From an uncultured Ruminococcus sp. (lineage in GTDB: Bacteria; Bacillota_A; Clostridia; Oscillospirales; Acutalibacteraceae), in contig CADBXH010000016.1 of the NCBI GenBank assembly GCA_902798605.1, positions 1 through 35,462 on the forward strand: a stretch of 35,462 nucleotides of DNA, given 5' to 3'. The first letter of the stretch is position 1, and each line of letters begins with the position of its first letter. Below the pieces are notes generated by a model. The model made no database searches and was not told the DNA's origin. It saw only the letters and a list, made by a program, of their open reading frames with translations. A program made the translations under genes and the position numbers. Positions 24,067 to 31,238 of this stretch are shown here, piece after piece.

Positions 24067-24981
24067 TCAATCGAAGTTCCGCTCGTCATAGCCGAAGTTT
24101 TGCACCAGCTGAGCGCGGTTGCGCCAGTCCTCCTTGACCTTTATCCACGTCTGCAAAAACACCTTGCAGTCAAAAAACCTCTCTATATCCTGCCGCGCGT
24201 AGGTACTGATTTTTTTGAGCATAGAGCCGTTTTTGCCGATTATGATGCGCTTGTGCGTCTCGCGCTCGCAAAAAATCGTCGCGTCGATATCGAGTATGCC
24301 GTTGTCGCGGGTCTTCATTTTTTCGATGAGCACCGCCGTGCCGTGGGGTATCTCTTTGTCGCAGAGGCGGAGTATCTTTTCCCTGATTATCTCGGCTACG
24401 ATAACGCGCTCGGGCTGATCAGTCAGCGTGTCGTCGTCAAAGAAGTGGCCGCCCTCTGTCGCCTGATTTTTCAGCTCGTCGAGCAGCTCGTCTATCCCGC
24501 TGCCGTCCTGAGCGCTGACAGGTACGACCGCCTCAAAATCATACAGCTCGGAATAGGTTAGGATCTGCTTCATCAAAGCGTCCTTTTCCTTTAGCATATC
24601 TATCTTGTTTATCGCGAGGATCGCAGGCATTCCGATAGCCTTGAATTTTTCGATCAGGCTCAGATCTGCCGGCGCGGGTTCCCTGCCCGCCTCGACAACG
24701 AGCATACAGCAGTCAACTCCGCCGACGCTCTCGTTGACCGAGCGGACCATATATTTCCCGAGCGTGTTCTTGGGCTTGTGCATACCCGGGGTGTCGAAGA
24801 AAACGATCTGATACTCTCCCTGAGTCAGCACGCCCGTAATGCGGTTACGCGTTGTCTGGGGCTTTGAAGAAACTATCGCGATCTTCTGCCCCATCAGCCT
24901 GTTTAGTATCGAGCTTTTTCCGACGTTCGGTTTGCCGACTATCGCGACAAACGCGGATTTATCTTTAGTGTTGTTATTCAT
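24067..24981 (-). CDS. era: GTPase Era
   Basis: Era is an essential GTPase that binds the 3' end of 16S rRNA and guides 30S assembly. The 304-aa protein has G1 GKPNVGKSS, G3 DTPGMHKP, G4 NKID and a C-terminal KH domain with IIGKNGSMLKKI. It is the first gene of the era-trmD unit, starting about 35 bases after a probable promoter start. ATG with AGAGGT. Confidence 0.97.
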   Translation of the reverse strand: MNNNTKDKSAFVAIVGKPNVGKSSILNRLMGQKIAIVSSKPQTTRNRITGVLTQGEYQIVFFDTPGMHKPKNTLGKYMVRSVNESVGGVDCCMLVVEAGREPAPADLSLIEKFKAIGMPAILAINKIDMLKEKDALMKQILTYSELYDFEAVVPVSAQDGSGIDELLDELKNQATEGGHFFDDDTLTDQPERVIVAEIIREKILRLCDKEIPHGTAVLIEKMKTRDNGILDIDATIFCERETHKRIIIGKNGSMLKKISTYARQDIERFFDCKVFLQTWIKVKEDWRNRAQLVQNFGYDERNFD

Positions 24982-25021
24982 ATCACAATACCTCTTTATT
25001 GCTTAAACTAATCCATTTTAC

Positions 25022-25050
25022 AGTATAACAAAAAACAAAAGCGTTTTCAA
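25022..25050 (-). promoter_or_regulatory. era promoter, overlapping the dgkA terminator
   Basis: TTGAAA (25045-25050) and TATACT (25022-25027) are 17 bases apart on the minus strand. The -35 lies inside the 3' arm of the dgkA terminator and the spacer is its T-run. The predicted start is near 25015, about 35 bases before era. Confidence 0.65.
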
Positions 25051-25069
25051 CCTAAATGTCAAAAACGCT
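25030..25069 (-). terminator. Terminator of phoH-ybeY-dgkA
   Basis: On the minus strand AGCGTTTTTGA and TTGAAAACGCT pair over 8 bp or more around an 8-base loop and are followed by TTTGTTTTTT. It lies just after the dgkA stop at 25075. Confidence 0.8.
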
Positions 25070-25074
25070 CCGTA

Positions 25075-25539
25075 TTATCTTTTTCGCTTTGAACCGAATC
25101 CGAATATAACGAACAGTGTTGCCAACACCGCCGATATTATCAGAATTATCAGCATATGGATATTCGCGGCAAAGTAGGCGAAAATGCTTTTTATCACTTC
25201 GATATCCCAAAAGAATATCACCGCGACAATGACCGCCGCGACCGACAGCACAAGCACCGCTCCAGCAGAGATATCCTTCGCGCGCTTTATATACTCGTTT
25301 TGCTCCTTTGTTATTGCGTCGCACACGTTTTCTATCGCGGTATTGAACAGCTCCGCCGCGATGACCGAGGCGATCAAAATAACAAGCACCGCCATCTGTA
25401 CCGCCGAAAAATGATAAAACAAAGAAAAGACAAGCACATAAACCGCCGCGACAAGGTGAAAGCGCAGGTGCCCTTCATCGCACACTGCGCCGACAAAACC
25501 TCTTATTGCATAGCCAAAGCTCTTTAGCTGCTTTTTCAT
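25075..25539 (-). CDS. dgkA: Diacylglycerol/undecaprenol kinase (DgkA family)
   Basis: Gram-positive DgkA proteins mostly phosphorylate undecaprenol, recycling the lipid carrier for wall synthesis. The 154-aa protein has the family core AAELFNTAIENVCDAITKEQ and AKDISAGAVLVLS, with about four membrane helices, one of them an extra C-terminal helix before SKRKR. I chose the ATG that overlaps the ybeY stop (TGATG); a TTG one codon earlier is less likely. ybeY-dgkA-era is a common Firmicute order. Confidence 0.93.
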   Translation of the reverse strand: MKKQLKSFGYAIRGFVGAVCDEGHLRFHLVAAVYVLVFSLFYHFSAVQMAVLVILIASVIAAELFNTAIENVCDAITKEQNEYIKRAKDISAGAVLVLSVAAVIVAVIFFWDIEVIKSIFAYFAANIHMLIILIISAVLATLFVIFGFGSKRKR

Positions 25540-26054
25540 CAATCGTAATCCGCTGCGATATAGCTTGAAGACGCGGGCAATCCGAGCTGTTCCATAACCA
25601 GCTCTTCCTTTTCTCTCATTCTTACCTTTTCAAGCTTTTCTAAATGGTCATAGCCGAGCAGATGAAGAACGCTGTGCGCGGTGAGGTATCCGACCTCGCG
25701 CTGGAGCGAATGTCCGTAGAGCTCCGCCTGATCTCTCGCCTTTTCCATTGATATAACAACATCGCCCAAAATCTTTGCGCCGGTTTCTTTGTCGATATCA
25801 TATACGCCGTTTTCGCCCATCGGGAACGACAATACGTCGGTCTCGATATCCTTGTTGCGGTACTGCTTGTTGAGCTCCCTGATACCCGCGTTGTCGGTAA
25901 AGGTAACGCTGATCTCTGCGGGACCTTCAAAGTTTTCGAGCTTGAGCACCGCGTTGCAGCAGCGGCGAACCAGCATACGGATGCCTGTGGGGATTTTAAC
26001 TGTTTTTTGATTGTTGGTAATGATTACCTTGATTTTATCTGCCAATTGTACCAC
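25539..26054 (-). CDS. ybeY: Endoribonuclease YbeY (rRNA maturation factor)
   Basis: YbeY is a single-strand metalloendonuclease involved in 16S rRNA 3' end processing and ribosome quality control. The 171-aa protein carries the zinc motif HSVLHLLGYDH (H-x3-H-x5-H) and the upstream NKQYRNKDIETDVLSFP block. The start is either GTG at 26054 or a TTG three codons later; AAGGAG lies close to the GTG and AAGGTGG suits the TTG. It is downstream of phoH with a 30-bp gap. Confidence 0.95.
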   Translation of the reverse strand: MVQLADKIKVIITNNQKTVKIPTGIRMLVRRCCNAVLKLENFEGPAEISVTFTDNAGIRELNKQYRNKDIETDVLSFPMGENGVYDIDKETGAKILGDVVISMEKARDQAELYGHSLQREVGYLTAHSVLHLLGYDHLEKLEKVRMREKEELVMEQLGLPASSSYIAADYD

Positions 26055-26084
26055 CTTGCTCCTTAAAATATATTTAATTCCAAA

Positions 26085-27122
26085 TCAGGATTTTGCCTTG
26101 CTTTCAAATTTTGCGTAAGCCTTGATTATGTCTTGGACGAGCTTATGCCTTACAACGTCCTTTTCGTCAAACGCGCATTGACCGATCCCTTCGATGTTTT
26201 TAAGGATCCTCATACAATCCTTTAGTCCGCTCCTCGCGCCGTGGGGAAGGTCGATCTGAGTTATGTCGCCGGTAATAACCATTTTTGAATTAAAGCCCAG
26301 CCTTGTTAAAAACATTTTCATCTGCTCACGGGTAGTGTTCTGAGCTTCGTCGAGGATAATAAAGCTGTCGTCGAGCGTTCTGCCTCTCATATACGCCAGA
26401 GGCGCAACCTCGATATTACCGCGCTCAACGTATTTTTGATAGGTCTCCGCGCCGAGCATATCAAACAGCGCGTCGTACAGCGGTCTGAGATACGGGTCGA
26501 CCTTGCTCTGCAAGTCTCCCGGCAAAAATCCGAGCTTCTCGCCCGCTTCTACCGCGGGACGGGTGAGGATTATGCGGTTTACCTGCTTGCTCCTGAACGC
26601 TGTTACCGCCATAGCCACGGCAAGGTAGGTCTTGCCAGTTCCGGCGGGTCCGACAGCCACGGTAACGGTGTTTTTTGCTATTGAATTGCAATAGCGCTTT
26701 TGACCGATCGTCTTTGGCTTTATCGGCTTGCCCTTGGCGGTTATGCAGATGCAGTCGCCCGCAAGCTGTTCGATTTTTTCCTCCGATCCCTCGTTGACAA
26801 GGGAGATGCAGTAACGGATGTTCTGGTCGGACAGAGCCTCTCCGCGGCTGATAAACTGCAAAAGGCTCTCAATAACCGTGCTCGCCTTTGACACGTTCTC
26901 TATATCGCCGTCGATTTTGAGCTCGCTGTCGCGGCAGGTTATCCTGACCCCGAACTCGCGCTCGATAAGCTTGATGTTCTGGTCAAAGCTGCCGAAAAGC
27001 TGTGCCACGTTCTCCATTCTGTCAATGCTTATTACTTGTTCCGTATAATCAAACTCCTTGTTTCCGCTGAAAACCTTTGTCTCCAGCGTATATATAGTTA
27101 TTATAACATAAATTTCAGGCAA
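26085..27122 (-). CDS. phoH: PhoH-like ATPase (start unresolved)
   Basis: PhoH-like proteins are ATPases, often linked to RNA helicase or ribonuclease partners such as YbeY next door. Walker A GPAGTGKT and the DEAQNTT Walker B region are clear, after an N-terminal KH-like part (GSFDQNIKLIEREFGVRITC). The coordinates give the longest frame, from a TTG with no ribosome binding site. An extended -10 (TGTTATAAT) inside its first codons suggests the true start is later. The ATG at 27017 has no good ribosome binding site and would drop the conserved TEQVISIDR strand, so the start is left open. Confidence 0.9.
   Translation of the reverse strand: MPEIYVIITIYTLETKVFSGNKEFDYTEQVISIDRMENVAQLFGSFDQNIKLIEREFGVRITCRDSELKIDGDIENVSKASTVIESLLQFISRGEALSDQNIRYCISLVNEGSEEKIEQLAGDCICITAKGKPIKPKTIGQKRYCNSIAKNTVTVAVGPAGTGKTYLAVAMAVTAFRSKQVNRIILTRPAVEAGEKLGFLPGDLQSKVDPYLRPLYDALFDMLGAETYQKYVERGNIEVAPLAYMRGRTLDDSFIILDEAQNTTREQMKMFLTRLGFNSKMVITGDITQIDLPHGARSGLKDCMRILKNIEGIGQCAFDEKDVVRHKLVQDIIKAYAKFESKAKS
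27100..27108 (-). promoter_or_regulatory. Candidate phoH promoter (extended -10)
   Basis: TGTTATAAT on the minus strand is a full extended -10; the -35 at 17 bases is weak. It lies within the 5' end of the longest phoH frame, which argues that the phoH start codon is further downstream. Confidence 0.45.
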
Positions 27123-27291
27123 ATCACTATAATTTGTGGTTTTTTTTACTACTTTTTTAAAATTTTGTAGGCTCTCACAAAAAGAGAACTTGTTTTTTGT
27201 GCCGATTGTATATTTTTATTATCATTTATCAACATAAGTCATCATTCAAAGCCTCGTTTTCATCATAATCAAAGAAAAATACGCCATTTGC

Positions 27292-27320
27292 TTGACAAAC
27301 TCAGCCTCATAGTTTATAAT
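27292..27320 (+). promoter_or_regulatory. ylxM-ffh promoter, perfect consensus
   Basis: TTGACA (27292-27297) and TATAAT (27315-27320) with exactly 17 bases between them is the full sigma-A consensus, as expected for the highly expressed SRP and ribosomal protein genes. It lies in the 250-bp gap between divergent phoH and ylxM. Confidence 0.92.
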
Positions 27321-27327
27321 ACCAAAG

Positions 27328-27350
27328 GTGTAAAGAAAAACGCTTTACAC
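27328..27350 (+). promoter_or_regulatory. Perfect dyad at the ylxM transcript start
   Basis: GTGTAAAG and CTTTACAC are exact 8-bp inverted repeats around AAAAACG. They begin about at the predicted first transcribed base. Either a 5'-terminal RNA hairpin (mRNA stability) or an operator is possible. Confidence 0.7.
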
Positions 27351-27376
27351 TTATTCTATAGCAAGGAGCTATGGAA

Positions 27377-27727
27377 ATGGAAAAAAATATTGAAATATCG
27401 CTGCTGCTCGATTTTTACAGCGGTCTGCTAAAGCCCGACGCGGCGCAGATGATAGACCTTTACTACAACGAGGATCTGTCGCTTGCCGAGATCGCGTCAC
27501 AGACGGGTATCACCCGCCAGGGCGTACGCGACAGGATAAAACGCTGCGAGCAAAACCTGTTTGAGCTTGAAGAAAAGCTCGGGATGCTGAAGCGTTTCAG
27601 AGAACTTGAGCAGGGGCTTGACCGCATTACAGACGCGGCAAAGCAGATAAGCGGCGGCACAGACGATGAAAAAATAAAATCCCTCGCAAAGAGCATAGAG
27701 CTTGAAGCGCAGGGACTAAAGGAATAG
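27377..27727 (+). CDS. ylxM: YlxM/p13-family SRP operon DNA-binding protein
   Basis: YlxM is a small HTH protein encoded ahead of ffh in Firmicutes; in streptococci it is reported to modulate SRP activity. From MEKNIEISLLLDFYSG it is 116 aa, with a sigma-70 region 4-like HTH (DLSLAEIASQTGITRQGVRDRIKRCE, about 32-57) and a helical C-terminus. AAGGAG is 8 bases before this ATG; an ATG two codons earlier is too close to it. The ffh start is 15 bases downstream. Confidence 0.93.
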   Translation: MEKNIEISLLLDFYSGLLKPDAAQMIDLYYNEDLSLAEIASQTGITRQGVRDRIKRCEQNLFELEEKLGMLKRFRELEQGLDRITDAAKQISGGTDDEKIKSLAKSIELEAQGLKE

Positions 27728-27742
27728 TTTTGAGGTGTTCTT

Positions 27743-29128
27743 ATGGCATTTGAAGGACTTGCCGATAAGCTCAGCAACGCGTTCAAAAAGTTAAAGGGCA
27801 AGGGCAAGCTTAACGAAAACGACGTTAAGCAGGCAATGCGCGAGGTAAGGCTTGCGCTGCTCGAGGCGGACGTTAACTACAAGGTCGCCAAGGATTTTAC
27901 AAACAAAGTCACCGAGCGCGCGGTCGGACAGGACGTTATGGAAAGCCTGACTCCCGCGCAAATGGTAATAAAAATCGTCGACGAAGAGCTCACCGCTCTT
28001 ATGGGCGGCGAAAACGAGAGACTTGAGTTCAGCTCAAAGCCCCCGACGGTCATTATGATGTGCGGCTTGCAGGGCTCAGGTAAAACCACCCACTCCGCAA
28101 AGCTCGCAAAAATGTTAAAGGCGCAAAACCACAGACCTATGCTTGTAGCCTGCGACATCTACAGACCCGCGGCTATCGACCAGTTAAAGGTAGTCGGCGC
28201 TAAGGCTGAGGTACCCGTTTTTGAGATGGGCACCGAAAACCCCGTAAAAATCGCTAAGGAAGCGGTCAAGCACGCAAAGGATTACGGCAACGATGTAATT
28301 ATCCTCGATACCGCCGGCCGTCTGCACATTGACGAAGTGCTGATGAACGAGCTGAAGGATATCAAGGAAGCGGTCGAGCCCAACGAGATCTTACTTGTTA
28401 TCGACTCGATGACCGGTCAGGACGCCGTAAACGTGGCAAAAAGCTTTAACGAGCTGCTTGAAGTTACCGGCGTTATCCTCACAAAGCTCGACGGCGACAC
28501 CAGAGGCGGTGCCGCGCTGTCGGTAAAGGAAGTGACCGGCAAGCCGATCAAGTTCGCCGGTACGGGCGAAAAGCTCGACGACCTCGAGGTCTTCCACCCC
28601 GACCGTATGGCGAGCCGTATCCTCGGAATGGGCGACGTGCTCACCCTGATCGAGGACGCGCAGAACAAGCTCGATGAAAAAAAGGCGGAGGAAATGGCTA
28701 AAAAGCTGATGAGCAACCGCTTTGACTTCAACGACCTTTACGACCAGTTTGACCAGATCAAAAAGATGGGTCCGCTAAAGGGGATCCTGTCAAAGATCCC
28801 GGGAGTCGGCAACCAGCTCGACGACGCGGATATCGACGACAGGCAAATCGACTGGCTGCAGGCGATAATCCTGTCTATGACTCCCGAGGAGAGAAGCAAT
28901 CCCTCCGTTATCAATCCCTCGCGCAAGCGCAGGATCGCGGCGGGCTCGGGCAGAACGGTCGAAGAGGTCAACCGGCTGTTAAAACAGCTTGGCCAAATGC
29001 AAAAGATGCTAAAGCAAATGAACGGCAAGGGCGGCTCTAAAAAACGCCGCAAAAAGAAGATGCTCCCGGGTCTCGGCGGAATGCCGCTTGACGGTATGGG
29101 CGGCATGGGCGGAATGCCTCCGTTCTAA
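27743..29128 (+). CDS. ffh: Signal recognition particle protein Ffh
   Basis: Ffh binds 4.5S/SRP RNA and signal sequences of membrane and secreted proteins, targeting ribosomes to FtsY. The 461-aa protein has the N domain, a GTPase G domain with [26 protein letters not shown] and [14 protein letters not shown], and the Met-rich M domain ([20 protein letters not shown]), ending in a Gly/Met-rich tail. The P-loop has TTHS where TTTA/TTTS is usual. ATG with GAGGTG, 15 bases after ylxM. Confidence 0.97.
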   Translation: MAFEGLADKLSNAFKKLKGKGKLNENDVKQAMREVRLALLEADVNYKVAKDFTNKVTERAVGQDVMESLTPAQMVIKIVDEELTALMGGENERLEFSSKPPTVIMMCGLQGSGKTTHSAKLAKMLKAQNHRPMLVACDIYRPAAIDQLKVVGAKAEVPVFEMGTENPVKIAKEAVKHAKDYGNDVIILDTAGRLHIDEVLMNELKDIKEAVEPNEILLVIDSMTGQDAVNVAKSFNELLEVTGVILTKLDGDTRGGAALSVKEVTGKPIKFAGTGEKLDDLEVFHPDRMASRILGMGDVLTLIEDAQNKLDEKKAEEMAKKLMSNRFDFNDLYDQFDQIKKMGPLKGILSKIPGVGNQLDDADIDDRQIDWLQAIILSMTPEERSNPSVINPSRKRRIAAGSGRTVEEVNRLLKQLGQMQKMLKQMNGKGGSKKRRKKKMLPGLGGMPLDGMGGMGGMPPF

Positions 29129-29195
29129 ATCAGTATTCATCCAATAATAATTGGTGAAGATAAATAAACAAAAATTTTTATTAGAGGTGTAAATT

Positions 29196-29441
29196 ATGGC
29201 AGTAAAAATCAGACTTAGAAGAATGGGTTCAAAGAAAGCTCCCTATTACAGAGTAGTAGTAGCAGATTCAAGATACCCCAGAAACGGACGTTTTATTGAA
29301 GAGATCGGTACTTACGACATCCTCAAGAACCCCTCGGAGTTCAAGGTTGACGCAGAGGCTGTTAAGAAGTGGATCGCCAACGGCGCACAGCCCACAGACA
29401 CAGTTAAGGCTCTTCTCAAGAAAAACGGAATCATCGACTAA
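29196..29441 (+). CDS. rpsP: 30S ribosomal protein S16
   Basis: S16 is an early-binding 30S subunit protein. The 81-aa product ([20 protein letters not shown] onward) matches the family along its whole length, including [22 protein letters not shown] with AGAGGTG. It lies between ffh and khpA, the usual Firmicute order. Confidence 0.98.
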   Translation: MAVKIRLRRMGSKKAPYYRVVVADSRYPRNGRFIEEIGTYDILKNPSEFKVDAEAVKKWIANGAQPTDTVKALLKKNGIID

Positions 29442-29459
29442 TCCGGAAAGGAATTTATT

Positions 29460-29693
29460 ATGCAGGAATTACTTGCTATCATCGCCAGAGGCCTTGTTGA
29501 CGAGCCCGACGCTGTCAAGGTTGACAGAGACGAGCCCAACGAGGAAGGCGTAACAGTTTACCACATCCACGTTGCAGAGGACGATATGGGCAGGATCATC
29601 GGAAAGCAGGGCAGGATCGCCAAGGCTATCCGTACAATAGCCCGCAGTGCGTCCATCCGCACCGAGGAAAAGGTAATGGTAGAAATCGATTAA
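29460..29693 (+). CDS. khpA: KH-domain RNA-binding protein KhpA (YlqC)
   Basis: KhpA is a small KH protein that works with KhpB in RNA binding and, in some cocci, in cell length control. The 77-aa protein is one KH domain with GRIIGKQGRIAKAIRTI, the GxxG loop being GKQG. ATG with AAAGGAA, 18 bases after rpsP. It is followed at once by a terminator. rimM, its usual neighbour, is elsewhere in this window. Confidence 0.96.
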   Translation: MQELLAIIARGLVDEPDAVKVDRDEPNEEGVTVYHIHVAEDDMGRIIGKQGRIAKAIRTIARSASIRTEEKVMVEID

Positions 29694-29701
29694 GATTATT
29701 A

Positions 29702-29730
29702 GGGCAAATCTGCGGATTTGCCCGATTTTT
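29702..29730 (+). terminator. Terminator after khpA
   Basis: GGGCAAATC and GATTTGCCC form a perfect 9-bp stem around TGCG, followed by GATTTTT. It starts 8 bases after the khpA stop, and the next gene's AGGAGG follows within 5 bases. Confidence 0.92.
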
Positions 29731-29746
29731 ATAGGAGGTTTTGATT

Positions 29747-30445
29747 ATGAAAAAGCTTAAAGCATCAGCTCTTGTGATTCTTGCCGTGTTGATCGCGGCG
29801 GCTGCGATGTCCGGCTGTAACATATACATCGGCGGACATCCCTCATCTTCAAACGGTTCATCATCTTCGTCGTCAAGCACGACCGAGGCTCCCACGACCG
29901 AGCAGCCTACTACGGTTGAAGTGACCACCGAAGTGCCGACAACGGAAGAACCCCAGACCGAGGCGCCGAAGTCCGAATACAGCACAGAATCAAACGGAGA
30001 AGCCGTACTTGTTGACAACGAAAAATACCACGATTCGTATCTAGGTATCACATTCACAATGCCCGAGTGGGTTGGAAAGGTCTACGCGAAAAGCCAAAAG
30101 GTCGACGGCAACTACATCCTCGGTTTTTATGAAAAAACCAACTATGACCTTGGCCAAGCCAAAAACTGGTCGGGCTTCGGAATGTTGTTTGAGGTAAACA
30201 CTTCCGACAAAGAGATAACCCAGGCGGATATCATCTATCCCGCGGGCTCGGAGCTTGTCGACGGAAAGACCGTTTATCTCTGCTACTTCAAGCCGACAGA
30301 CGTTCGCTTTGACCCGCGACAGGAAAGCACCTACCGCGCTGCTTCCGCTCACCAGAGGGATTACTTTACAAGCGGAGTAGTTGACGCTGACAGGATCTAC
30401 GTTCCCTCCCCCGCAAAAAATGCGATGAATTTAAAGTCGGAATAA
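29747..30445 (+). CDS. Lipoprotein with Ser/Thr/Pro linker, unknown function
   Basis: The 232-aa product starts with a lipoprotein signal peptide (MKKLKASALVILAVLIAAAA then MSGC, lipidated Cys24), so it should be anchored outside the membrane. A Ser/Thr/Glu/Pro linker (about 33-85, many TTE and PTT repeats) leads to a folded domain from about DSYLGITFTMPEWVGKVY to the end. I do not recognise the domain. ATG with AGGAGG. The khpA terminator is directly upstream with no room for a separate promoter, so it is probably expressed by readthrough. Confidence 0.8.
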   Translation: MKKLKASALVILAVLIAAAAMSGCNIYIGGHPSSSNGSSSSSSSTTEAPTTEQPTTVEVTTEVPTTEEPQTEAPKSEYSTESNGEAVLVDNEKYHDSYLGITFTMPEWVGKVYAKSQKVDGNYILGFYEKTNYDLGQAKNWSGFGMLFEVNTSDKEITQADIIYPAGSELVDGKTVYLCYFKPTDVRFDPRQESTYRAASAHQRDYFTSGVVDADRIYVPSPAKNAMNLKSE

Positions 30446-30460
30446 AAAAACCACAACGAC

Positions 30461-30496
30461 AAAAAACGGAGCATTCTCAGCTCCGTTTTTCTTTTT
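30461..30496. terminator. Bidirectional terminator between convergent genes
   Basis: AAAACGGAGC and GCTCCGTTTT pair perfectly around ATTCTCA. T-runs follow on both strands (TTTTTCTTTTT on plus, TTTTTTGTCG on minus), so it can serve both the lipoprotein gene and the gene at 30601. Confidence 0.88.
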
Positions 30497-30600
30497 GTTA
30501 TTCGGTTGAAATTAAATCAAACTTTTGACCCGCCGTTGCAGAAACTTGACCGATAAATCAAGTCTTGCCAAAGGCGGATTGCCGGCGGGGGCTTCCCCGC

Positions 30601-30903
30601 CTACATTTTGCCTGCAAGGGCGCGGTTGAGCCATATATCGGCTATATCCATCGCCAAAAACAGTCCCTTTTTCTCGCTTGACTTAACAAGCTGCTTGCGC
30701 GGTGAGAGGTACGGGTCGGTAGCCATAAGCTGGATCGAGACTTTGTCGGCTATCTCGATACCGTTCTGCTCCTTTTTGGACTTTATCTGCATCCTTATTA
30801 CATAAGGCTCTTCCATATTGCCGTAATATATCTCGTCGCCGCAGCGAACAAGGGGTCTTCCCTTATAGGTAGAAAACTCCTTTTCCTTTTTGGCCTCTGC
30901 CAC
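30601..30903 (-). CDS. Uncharacterised 100-aa protein next to ireB
   Basis: I do not recognise a named family. The protein starts MAEAKKEKEFSTYKGRPLVR and contains CGDEIYYGNMEEPYVIRMQI, a beta-rich middle and a helical end (KKGLFLAMDIADIWLNRALA). GTG start with AAAGGATG at a usable distance. It follows ireB in the same direction after 27 bases, where other Firmicutes carry ruvX and yrzB, so it likely shares the ireB transcript. Confidence 0.8.
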   Translation of the reverse strand: MAEAKKEKEFSTYKGRPLVRCGDEIYYGNMEEPYVIRMQIKSKKEQNGIEIADKVSIQLMATDPYLSPRKQLVKSSEKKGLFLAMDIADIWLNRALAGKM

Positions 30904-30930
30904 AGGGCATCATCCTTTCATTGACCGAAC

Positions 30931-31176
30931 TTATACGTTCAGGTAAGATTTTACCAGTGCTTCAAGTAGGTCGTCACGGTCTATTTTGCTGATGATATTG
31001 CGGGCATTGTTGTAGGTCGTGATATACGTGGGATCCTCGCTGAGGATGTAGCCCACAATCTGGTTGATCGGATTATAACCCTTTTGCCTAAGCGCGTCAT
31101 AAACGATCGTAAGCCCTGCTTTGATCTGATCATCCTTTTCCTCGCCGAGCGAGAAAATCATAGTTTTATCTAACAT
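30931..31176 (-). CDS. IreB family regulatory phosphoprotein (UPF0297)
   Basis: IreB is a small protein phosphorylated by the PASTA kinase IreK in enterococci, where it lowers cephalosporin resistance. The 81-aa product (MLDKTMIFSLGEEKDDQIKA, then GYNPINQIVGYILSEDPTYI) matches the family along its length, including the N-terminal Thr. ATG with GGGAGGTG. It has its own promoter after pheT. Confidence 0.93.
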   Translation of the reverse strand: MLDKTMIFSLGEEKDDQIKAGLTIVYDALRQKGYNPINQIVGYILSEDPTYITTYNNARNIISKIDRDDLLEALVKSYLNV

Positions 31177-31205
31177 ACTTAAAACACCTCCCGATATTCT
31201 ATTTA

Positions 31206-31234
31206 ATTATATATGATATTCGTCAAAATTTCAA
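31206..31234 (-). promoter_or_regulatory. ireB promoter
   Basis: TTGAAA (31229-31234) and TATAAT (31206-31211) are 17 bases apart on the minus strand, starting within 5 bases of the pheT stop codon and 29 bases before the ireB ATG. Confidence 0.75.
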
Positions 31235-31238
31235 GTCT

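Noticed and set aside
30530..30600. GC-rich hairpin (GGCGGGG/CCCCGCC) and ACTTGA/TCAAGT dyad near the convergent gene ends
   Set aside because: No T-run follows and no second copy was seen in the window, so neither a terminator nor a repeat family can be claimed.
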